Made by a program: the position numbers and the translations under genes. A DNA stretch of 15,649 nt from Gammaproteobacteria bacterium. Its GTDB lineage: Bacteria; Pseudomonadota; Gammaproteobacteria; Xanthomonadales; Marinicellaceae. Shown here piece by piece: positions 8,384 to 15,400 of the stretch. The stretch lies in contig JAUHXW010000024.1 in the NCBI GenBank assembly GCA_030426705.1, positions 1-15,649 of the forward strand, in the 5' to 3' direction. The stretch's first letter is position 1, and every line of letters starts with the position of its first letter. Below the pieces are notes generated by a model, which searched no databases, was not told the DNA's origin, and was given only the letters and a program-made list of their open reading frames with translations.

Positions 8384-8816
8384 TCTCGAACTGATTAATG
8401 AAGATGATTTAAAAGCGCCAGATTCAACCGATTTTCAACAATGGTTGAATCTGGTGGCCAAAAACCTGCAAGTGCAAGGCGAAGTTTGCATCAAAATCAT
8501 TGGCAAAGAAGAAAGCCAAACCCTCAATCATACCTACCGCAACAAAGACAAACCCACCAACGTCTTATCCTTTCCCTCAGAAATCCCCGATTTCGTAGAA
8601 TCTGATCATTTGGGTGATCTGGCCATCTGCGCACCAGTGGTTGAGCGAGAAGCCATAGAACAGGACAAGCCAGTCAATCACCATTGGGCCCATATGACCA
8701 TTCACGGCCTGCTGCATCTTTTGGGTTATGACCATATTGAAGATGTTGAAGCTGAAGAGATGGAGGCATTGGAGATTAAGCTGTTGTCTTATTTAGATAT
8801 TGCCAACCCTTATTGA
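8376..8816 (+). CDS. ybeY: Endoribonuclease YbeY (rRNA maturation factor)
   Basis: A 146-residue zinc metallo-endoribonuclease acting in 16S rRNA 3'-end processing and quality control of 70S ribosomes. The family motif HGLLHLLGYDH places the zinc ligands at His110, His114 and His120. The preceding NVLSFP (62-67) and LGDLAIC (79-85) are also typical. The start ATG at 8376 overlaps the phoH stop by eight bases (ATGATTAG) and has no clear ribosome binding site, as expected for translational coupling. An upstream in-frame ATG at 8256 would lie well inside phoH and adds non-family residues. In many gammaproteobacteria corC and lnt follow ybeY. Here they do not. Confidence 0.95.
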   Translation: MISLELINEDDLKAPDSTDFQQWLNLVAKNLQVQGEVCIKIIGKEESQTLNHTYRNKDKPTNVLSFPSEIPDFVESDHLGDLAICAPVVEREAIEQDKPVNHHWAHMTIHGLLHLLGYDHIEDVEAEEMEALEIKLLSYLDIANPY

Positions 8817-8886
8817 TAAGCAACCACTATCGCTTTTTGACTTCAAGACAGTGTTAATAAATTGTCAAAGTGCGACATCCTTATTG

Positions 8887-8895
8887 TGCTAATAT
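8887..8895 (+). promoter_or_regulatory. Candidate extended -10 promoter of the NTF2-like gene unit
   Basis: TGC followed by TAATAT (8890-8895) resembles an extended -10. A TTGTCA at 8862-8867 is too far upstream (22 bases) to be a normal -35 partner. No terminator is seen after ybeY, so read-through from the upstream operon is also possible. Confidence 0.3.
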
Positions 8896-8924
8896 TAACC
8901 ATTCCTGTTAATGAATTTTATCCG

Positions 8925-8930
8925 AAGGAG
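8925..8930 (+). promoter_or_regulatory. Strong ribosome binding site fixing the NTF2-like protein start
   Basis: AAGGAG lies 6 bases before the ATG at 8937. It selects this start, which begins a clean signal peptide, over the in-frame codon at 8862. Confidence 0.8.
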
Positions 8931-8936
8931 TTATTA

Positions 8937-9404
8937 ATGAAAAAAATTTGGGCAGTGTTATTATTTGTTATGTTCTCGGCATCAATTTCTGCTGAAGAAG
9001 CCAAAGTCGACTTAAAAGCCTTTGCACATTTATATTTTAAAAACTTCAAGGCTACACAAGCGCCTGATGCCAGCAAAGAGGATTTGGAAAATTATTTGGC
9101 TTTACTGGCTGATGATGTTGGGCATACACATTTACCGTGGGTTACCGATGATTCAAGATTGCCTGATGGAAAACAAGCCATGCGTGAGGGCATGACTTAT
9201 TATTTAGGAGCCAATAAAGAATACCAGGCTGAATTGTTAGATGTGTTTGTTTTTAATGATTCCGCTATAGCGATTCGATACAAACACCACGCCAAAGGCA
9301 TACACCCGCAAACTCAACAATCCAACGAATACACCAAAATCAATATGGAAGTTTTAGAAATGGATGGAGACAAAGTGGGGGTTATTCGTAAGTACCACGA
9401 ATAG
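8937..9404 (+). CDS. Secreted NTF2/SnoaL-like protein of unknown function
   Basis: A 155-residue protein with a Sec signal peptide (about residues 1-19, MKKIWAV to ISA before EEA) and no lipobox cysteine, so a soluble periplasmic protein is predicted. The mature part has the layout of an NTF2/SnoaL-like domain. An opening helix (LKAFAHLYFKNF) comes first, then a helix with the pattern LENYLALLADDV. A short loop with GKQAMREGMTYYLG follows, and then alternating strands (AELLDVFVFND, AIAIRYKHHAKG, TKINMEVLEMDGDKVGVIRKYHE). Such domains bind small molecules or act as simple enzymes. No catalytic set can be assigned here. The next gene starts 20 bases on, so this is probably the first gene of a three-gene unit. 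Confidence 0.75.
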   Translation: MKKIWAVLLFVMFSASISAEEAKVDLKAFAHLYFKNFKATQAPDASKEDLENYLALLADDVGHTHLPWVTDDSRLPDGKQAMREGMTYYLGANKEYQAELLDVFVFNDSAIAIRYKHHAKGIHPQTQQSNEYTKINMEVLEMDGDKVGVIRKYHE

Positions 9405-9424
9405 ATATTGGTAATGCTGCAAAG

Positions 9425-9673
9425 ATGAATTCAGATAAGGTTATTATTGCCGTTATCGTGGTAATTGTGCTGTATGCCCATTGGTGGGTTTTTCAGTGGG
9501 TTAAATTCAAAGTAGATGAGGCGGTGATTCAAAAGCGGTTATCAAATAGCAGTAACATGGATGAACAAACGATCGCGACAGTGGCTGCAAAAACCGGCAT
9601 CAGTAAAGACAGGGTTTTCAAAGTGTGCAGCAAGAGTCAGTTAGCCGCATTAAAGGCACTGATCTCATCATGA
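9425..9673 (+). CDS. Small membrane protein with helix-turn-helix-like tail, unknown
   Basis: An 82-residue protein not recognised as a known family. Residues 6-27 are a single hydrophobic span rich in Ile and Val, ending in WWVFQWV. They are followed by positive residues (KFK, QKR), which suggests that the C-terminal part is in the cytoplasm. Residues about 45-80 (DEQTIATVAAKTGISKDRVF, then KVCSKSQLAAL) have the helix-turn-helix pattern: a helix, a Gly-Ile-Ser turn and a second helix with charged residues. This is pattern reading only. The ATG at 9425 lacks a strong ribosome binding site. It is 20 bases after the NTF2-like gene and 16 bases before the prenyltransferase gene, so co-transcription is likely. 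Confidence 0.6.
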   Translation: MNSDKVIIAVIVVIVLYAHWWVFQWVKFKVDEAVIQKRLSNSSNMDEQTIATVAAKTGISKDRVFKVCSKSQLAALKALISS

Positions 9674-9689
9674 CAGTTAAAGGCCAGCC

Positions 9690-10592
9690 ATGATGACTCA
9701 ATCACATCTAAAAGCCCTCTTGATGTCCCTCAGGTTGCCGTTTTTATTACTGACTCCGGTTTGTTTATCAGTGGGAGTTGCGCTGGCATACAAGGCTACA
9801 GGTTATATTGATGTTGGTAGACTTTTACTTATTTTAGTGGGTGGTCTTTCGGCACACGCCAGCGTTAATTTATTCAATGAATACAGCGACTATCAAAGTG
9901 GCTTAGATAAACTCACCAAAAAAACGCCCTTCAGCGGCGGTAGTGGCGGTCTTTTGATTTATCCTTTTGCATTAAATACTGTTCGCAAATGGGCAGTCAT
10001 TGCGCTACTGGTATGTTTGACCATTGGTTTGTATTTTGTATTCACTGTTAGTTTGTTGCTGCTACCACTGGGATTGATTGGCATCTTATTAGTGCTTTTT
10101 TATACTGAACATATTAATCGATGGCCGTGGCTGTGTCTGATTGCACCCGGTTTGGCATTTGGGCCGGTGATGGTATTAGGGGCATATATCGCATTAACAG
10201 GCCAAATCAATGAAACGGTTAATTGGGTATCATTGGTTCCGTTTTTATTGGTTAATAACCTTTTGTTATTGAATCAACTCCCAGATATCGAAGCTGATCA
10301 GCAAGTAGGGCGTGAGCATATTCCAATTCGCTATGGATGGAAAATCAGTTTATTAATTTATGGATTGTTTGCTGTGGCGGCTTCTGGGGTGCTTTATTTT
10401 TTGACCACTGAAAAAATAATTGAAAATAACTGGGGCTGGGTTTGGCTGCCGGGGATTGTCTCATTGTTTGTGATGCTTGGAATTTTTAAAAATCGTATGC
10501 AAACATTGAACATCATTCCATTTATTGCTTTGAATGTATTGCTTACACTGATTACACCAGCTACATTGAGTTGGTTTTTGCTGTTTCATTAA
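9690..10592 (+). CDS. UbiA-family prenyltransferase, MenA-like
   Basis: A 300-residue inner-membrane protein of the UbiA superfamily, which joins a polyprenyl chain to an aromatic or other acceptor. About eight or nine hydrophobic spans are visible. The first diphosphate-binding motif is N63-E64-Y-S-D67 with Asp73, where most relatives have Asn-Asp. PFSGGSGGLL follows at 80-89, as in the MenA branch. The second motif is DIEAD (199-203), followed by GREHIPIRYG. AAAGG (9679-9683) precedes the first of two consecutive ATGs. No other menaquinone or ubiquinone gene is nearby, so the acceptor is unknown. It is likely co-transcribed with the two small genes upstream. Confidence 0.85.
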   Translation: MMTQSHLKALLMSLRLPFLLLTPVCLSVGVALAYKATGYIDVGRLLLILVGGLSAHASVNLFNEYSDYQSGLDKLTKKTPFSGGSGGLLIYPFALNTVRKWAVIALLVCLTIGLYFVFTVSLLLLPLGLIGILLVLFYTEHINRWPWLCLIAPGLAFGPVMVLGAYIALTGQINETVNWVSLVPFLLVNNLLLLNQLPDIEADQQVGREHIPIRYGWKISLLIYGLFAVAASGVLYFLTTEKIIENNWGWVWLPGIVSLFVMLGIFKNRMQTLNIIPFIALNVLLTLITPATLSWFLLFH

Positions 10593-10624
10593 ATGGCACA
10601 AACCATATAAATATGACAAAGCAC

Positions 10625-10642
10625 TGTCGTACATTTGTCGTA
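10625..10642 (+). repeat. Direct repeat TGTCGTA, candidate operator
   Basis: TGTCGTA occurs at 10625-10631 and again at 10636-10642, 11 bases apart, about one DNA turn. An inverted TGACAAA lies at 10614-10620. The copies sit where a -35 region would be for the XRE-DUF805 gene, so this gene's product could bind here. That role is inferred. Confidence 0.35.
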
Positions 10643-10663
10643 ACCATACTGTGTTCATTTGGT

Positions 10664-10669
10664 TATACT
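10664..10669 (+). promoter_or_regulatory. Candidate -10 element of the XRE-DUF805 gene
   Basis: TATACT matches five of six bases of the -10 consensus and lies 26 bases before the ATG at 10696. No clear -35 is found, which would fit an activator-dependent promoter or a weak one. Confidence 0.3.
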
Positions 10670-10695
10670 CATCATACTTTTTATCCAAAAAAAAT

Positions 10696-11220
10696 ATGAA
10701 AATAAATTCTGAACAAATTAAACAGTTACGTAAGGAAAAGAAATGGTCTCAGAGCCAATTAAGTGAAGTTTGCGGACTAAATTTGAGGACCATTCAGCGA
10801 CTTGAGAGTACAGGTAAAGCATCTCTTGAAACGGTTAGAGCTTTGGCTGCGGTTTTCCAAGTAGAGGCTGATACGTTATTAGAAAGGCAAGAAGATTTTG
10901 AACCCCCATTCTTTCTAGCGATTAAAAAATCGATACAGGGATATGCAGATTTTTCGGGTAGAACCAATGTGGCAGACTATTGGTGGTTTTTTTTGGCGGT
11001 GGTGATTGTTTTGGCAATTGCACATGTGATACATCCCAAAGTGAATATTTTGACTTCTTTGCTTATCCTGATACCATTTTTAGCTGCTGGTCAAAGAAGA
11101 TTAAATGATGCCGGCCAGAGTGGTTGGTGGCAATTAATGTGGTTTATACCGTTTGGGCAGGTGGTAGTCATTTACCTGTTAACTACCAAGCAACAAACAA
11201 GTATAAAAAATAAAGTATGA
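10696..11220 (+). CDS. XRE-type helix-turn-helix fused to a DUF805 membrane domain
   Basis: A 174-residue two-part protein. Residues about 5-62 are an XRE/Cro-type DNA-binding domain, with the helix-turn-helix WSQSQLSEVCGLNLRTIQRLE at 17-37 and a typical final helix ending VEADTLL. Residues about 72-165 match the DUF805 membrane family: FSGRTNVADYWWFF (86-99), QRRLNDAGQSGWW (133-145) and IPFG, with hydrophobic spans near 97-114, 117-131 and 147-162. The arrangement predicts a DNA-binding domain tethered to the inner membrane. What DUF805 senses is unknown. The ATG at 10696 fits the XRE start; the in-frame codon at 10651 would add a foreign leader. A purine-poor A-run is the only upstream signal. 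The CDF gene converges 6 bases after the stop. Confidence 0.85.
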   Translation: MKINSEQIKQLRKEKKWSQSQLSEVCGLNLRTIQRLESTGKASLETVRALAAVFQVEADTLLERQEDFEPPFFLAIKKSIQGYADFSGRTNVADYWWFFLAVVIVLAIAHVIHPKVNILTSLLILIPFLAAGQRRLNDAGQSGWWQLMWFIPFGQVVVIYLLTTKQQTSIKNKV

Positions 11221-11226
11221 TTGTTG

Positions 11227-12126
11227 TTATATGCATTCATCATCAGGACAGGGTAGGTGTTCCACCTGAATCGTTGTATGTTGTACGTTGAAATTTTGTT
11301 CAATGGTTTGTTTGATTTGTTTGAGTACATCGGTGTCATGCAAAACTTTATTGATTTTAACATGTAAGGTCATTAAATTAATGTCATTGGTCAATGACCA
11401 AGCGTGAACATGATGTACATCCGTAACAGTGGCAATATTCTCAACCAATACCTTCCTGACTTCATCTTCATCAATATGCGCCGGTGTTCCTTCGATAAGA
11501 ATATGAGCTGATTTTTTAACCACAGCCCAGCCGGATTTTAATATCAACAAGGCAACCAAAACGGATAAAACCGGGTCAGCCCAGAACCAACCAAATAACA
11601 TGATCAGAAAAGCGGCCACTATGGCGGCGACAGACCCGAGCAAATCACCCAAAACATGAATCATTGCTGATTTCAAGTTAAGGTTTTCGTGGTCACCACC
11701 ACTAAGAATCTTGAATACCACAATATTAATTACCAAACCCAAAACAGCAATCACCATCATTGGCGTAGCCATCACTGATACCGGTTCCATAAACCTCTGT
11801 ATGGCCTCAATCACAATCCAAACCGCGATGAGCAACAAACTCAAGCCGTTAACAAAGGCTGCTAATATCTGAAAACGATGCCAGCCAAAGCTGCGTGCTT
11901 CATCGGCTTGTTTGTCACTGTATTTAAATGCCAGCCATGACAACAGCAAAGCCAGACCATCGCTGAACATATGACCTGCATCAGCCAATAATGCCAAAGA
12001 CCCAGAGATAAGACCGCCGATAACTTCGGCGAACATAAAGCCAAAAGTCAACAACATCGCCCAAAGTACGCGAATCTTGTTGTCTTGGTTGACGGCTACA
12101 CTGTGATCATGCTGGTGGTCGTGCAT
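11227..12126 (-). CDS. CDF-family zinc/divalent cation exporter (CzcD/ZitB-like)
   Basis: A 299-residue inner-membrane cation diffusion facilitator that exports Zn2+ or a similar metal in exchange for protons. The N-terminus is His-rich (MHDHQHDHS). Six hydrophobic spans fill about residues 17-195. The metal site is formed by Asp49 with H52xxxD56 in the second span and H157xxxD161 in the fifth; this His-Asp set indicates zinc preference. The cytoplasmic C-terminal domain contains DVHHVHAWSLTND, with the metal-binding histidines, and ends HLPCPDDECI. No strong ribosome binding site precedes the ATG at 12126. The gene converges with the XRE-DUF805 gene and stands alone. Confidence 0.95.
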   Translation of the reverse strand: MHDHQHDHSVAVNQDNKIRVLWAMLLTFGFMFAEVIGGLISGSLALLADAGHMFSDGLALLLSWLAFKYSDKQADEARSFGWHRFQILAAFVNGLSLLLIAVWIVIEAIQRFMEPVSVMATPMMVIAVLGLVINIVVFKILSGGDHENLNLKSAMIHVLGDLLGSVAAIVAAFLIMLFGWFWADPVLSVLVALLILKSGWAVVKKSAHILIEGTPAHIDEDEVRKVLVENIATVTDVHHVHAWSLTNDINLMTLHVKINKVLHDTDVLKQIKQTIEQNFNVQHTTIQVEHLPCPDDECI

Positions 12127-12162
12127 TTTAAGTAAGTTGATTTAATGGTGATGAGGTCGTAG

Positions 12163-12191
12163 ATAATACACGATTCCATGATTACATTTAA
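12163..12191 (-). promoter_or_regulatory. Candidate promoter of the CDF exporter gene
   Basis: On the minus strand TTAAAT (12186-12191) and TATTAT (12163-12168) are spaced by 17 bases. The -10 matches five of six consensus bases, and the leader would be about 30 bases. No MerR/ZntR-type long palindrome is seen between the boxes. Confidence 0.4.
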
Positions 12192-12291
12192 TACTTGTTT
12201 GAATTATTTGGGTGTTTCAGAAATGTCTGATGAATCAAGAGTTGGCTTATTGGTATGGTGGTGTGCAATTTTTGCCGTTGGCTTATGGTAG
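12178..12291 (+). CDS. Doubtful 37-residue hydrophobic mini-ORF
   Basis: In the region between the CDF gene and the large surface protein, an ATG at 12178 opens a 37-residue frame ending in a hydrophobic stretch (VGLLVWWCAIFAVGLW). This would be a one-span membrane peptide. It has no ribosome binding site. An internal ATG at 12223 would give a 22-residue version. A GATAAT at 12162-12167 could serve as a -10. The rest of the 297-base gap shows only the promoters listed here and the repeated GATTGTTA near 12310-12330. It may well be chance. Confidence 0.15.
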   Translation: MITFNTCLNYLGVSEMSDESRVGLLVWWCAIFAVGLW

Positions 12292-12366
12292 GTAAGATAT
12301 TTAATCAGGAGATTGTTAACGATTGTTATTTATTGATAGATATTGACGCATTAAGGTATAGGCTCC

Positions 12367-12395
12367 TTTAGTTTCAAGTATAAGTTCAATATAAT
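12367..12395 (+). promoter_or_regulatory. Candidate promoter of the DUF11 surface protein gene
   Basis: A perfect TATAAT (12390-12395) has a weak -35 TTTAGT (12367-12372) 17 bases upstream. Transcription would start near 12402, leaving a short leader with GGGG (12415-12418) 5 bases before the ATG at 12424. Confidence 0.5.
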
Positions 12396-12423
12396 CCCGT
12401 TACATTAAATTTTTGGGGTATGT

Positions 12424-15400
12424 ATGTTCAAAGCAGTATTTAATTTGTTTCTTTGGTTGTTTGTGTTTGCTGCCAGTGCGCAAACCCCGGTGGTTGTGCC
12501 CAGTGCCGATGAAAGTGACTTTCCGGGTGCCAGTGTTTGTAATACCGTTACTTTAACCAATACAGGCGCTCCAGGATTTGGTCCTTATTTACGTTTGACC
12601 ATTCCTGACGGTTTGACGCTTGATAGCATCACTTTATTTGGCACATCCGTCAGTGCGAATACTGTAGGTGTGTTTCCTGCAGCGCCAGGAAATCAATTGA
12701 CCGATCCGATAACTGGTGATTCGGTAACAGGACCTGAAGGAGAAACTTTTGTTATCGTGCAACCACCGATTGGTTCAGTTACTACAGGTGGTGCAGCTTT
12801 GGAATTCGAGATATGTTTTGATATAGATCCTACTGCGACAGTCAATGTGCCATTGAATGTATCAGTGACACCAGTATATGAGTTCGGTGATACAGCAACT
12901 GGAGATAATGGCCCCATTGTAGGTGCTGGTCAAAATTTCAACATCACTCCAATTTTAGTTCAGTTTGAGAAACAAGCCAGCGCGCCAGAAGCTGAGAGAC
13001 CCCCAGGGCCTAGCTGGCCGGTGACTTATGATTTGGTGGTAACTGTGGCACCAAATAATACCATTGATAACCTTGATATCAATGATGTTTTACCACCTCA
13101 ATTTGTTTTAGACATCAATGATGTTAGCGTGATTGGTGGTGTCAATTGTGTGGTCAATTCTTTGTTAAATGTGACTTGTGATTCTGTCAATGGTACCGGT
13201 GGTAATGACCTTGAGATTTCGTACACAGGTTATTATTCAGATGTGTTGGATGAGAGCAATTGCTCAGTAGATTCAGCAGTCAACAATGCGACCTTGGACG
13301 GTTTATTCAATGCCAATCCCATACCTCAAGAATCAGCCACCAGTATGGTGAGTATCGAGAACATGACGATTCAAAAATCTGTGAGTCCGGGTGAGGTTTC
13401 TCCTGGTGCTACACTCACATACAACCTGAATGTTCAACTCAGTGATTATGCAGATGCCAACAGTGTAACAGTAACAGATGTTTTGCCCGATGGCGTGACA
13501 TACATAGGCAATGTAACAACCAACTTTGGTGCCATTACACCAACCGTATTTCCTGATACCCCAGCGGTGGGTCAAACCACCGTTACATTTGATGTAACAG
13601 CTGTTACTGGTAACATAACCAATGGCAGTAACCTCAACATCAGCTATCAATCAACTGTTGACCAAAACTATGCAGGTGGTGGTGCCGTGTTGGCTAACGA
13701 CTTTCTGACAAATAGCGTCAATATGGGCTATGATTTGGTGCAAGGCGCCGCGGCTTGTAGTAATGCGTCTGCTGCAACCACAAATATTGTTCCAATTGAT
13801 ATCGATAAAGAAGTGATCACAACAGGGCCTTACGTACCTAATGATACTGTGACTTATCGTTTGACCTTGCAAGTTCCTTCTGGTGATACCAATGGTGTGG
13901 TCTTTACTGATTATTTTCCCTTGCCAGTTTTTGATGTTTCTGACATCGATTTGACTTTTGGAAATGATGTTAGATGGAGTCCAACTGATACATTGGGTTT
14001 GACACCCACATCAATTGTTGTGGATTTACCGACCAACAGTTTGCGAATTGAATGGCCCAACATAAGTACTGTTTCGCCACAAGTTCTCTCTGTGGATGTT
14101 GATGTTCGTGTGACTGATGATCCATTTGCTGATAATTTAAGTTTGGCTAATTTGCTTCAAGTGAGAACAGAAAATTCCACTGCCACTGTTGAAACCGCTG
14201 TGGACCCGGTTTTGGTACAAATCAGGGCGCCGGAGTTGGTTTTGACCAAAGGTGTGTCAGCATCAAGTCAGGGGGTCATCGCACCCGCACCTTCGACATT
14301 GCCAATTGATGGTGATTTAACAGATGTTGATGCCAATGACCAGGTAACTTTTGTCATCACTGTTGAAAACCAGGGTGGTGCATCGGCTTTTGATGTATTG
14401 ATTACAGATCCAAGTATCTCTCAATTGGTCAACTGTACCATTGATTCTGTGACAGATGGTGGAGGGACCCCATTGGTATTTACAGGTGACTTGGTTGCTG
14501 GTATCAGTTTGAGCAACCCTTTAACAGCGAATGATGGCACCATCGGAGCTCCTTACGGAACTGATACTGCTTTAGTGACCATGTCTTGTGACATCGATGC
14601 CGCAGTTGAAATTGGTAGCACCTTTACCAATACCGCCACTGCCACATATGCATCAGGTTCTGGTGCGGTCAGTTTCCCTGCTGTTACTGACACAGCGGAC
14701 GTAAGCTTGCTTGCGCCAACGATGAACAAAACCATTTTAAGTGTGACTCCTGATGTTGATGGCGTTAATAACACGGTGACCATTGGTGAAATTATTGAAT
14801 ACCAGGTTGAAATTACTTTACCAGAGGGTGTGGCAAGTAATGCCACATTGGTGGATTTGCTGGACAATGGTTTGACATTTTATTCTTTTGATTCTTTGAC
14901 AGCATCAAGTGGAGACATAACAACTGACGTAGCGGGTGGTTTTGCCAATGTAATATCAAGTGCAACCCAGTTAGGAACACGAAATGGAAACATCGACTTT
15001 GGTAATTTGACCAATGCCAATACCAATAACAGTCTTGCCGAAACCTTGACTGTTGTTTATAGGGTGTTGGTGAATGATGTTGCGGTTAATAACGATGGGG
15101 TTAATCGAAATAACAGGGCTGATTTCACTACCGATGAAACCTTTGTGAGAGACAATGCGCCAAACAGAAGAATCAGAGAACCACTGATTACCATGTCGAA
15201 AAATGTGAATCCCATGTCTGCTGATGCCGGTGATGTGGTTACTTATACAGTGGTGATGAGCAACACTGGAAACAGTCCAGCTTTTGATGTGGTCATTTCC
15301 GATCCGATAAGTGATCCTAATTTGACATTGGTTGTTGGAACTATATCCACTACAGATGGTGTAATAACTACGGGAAATACTGTTGGGGATACCTCTGTAC

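Noticed and set aside
8862..8936. Longer N-terminus for the NTF2-like protein
   Set aside because: A strong AAGGAG lies just before the ATG at 8937, and a clean signal peptide starts there.
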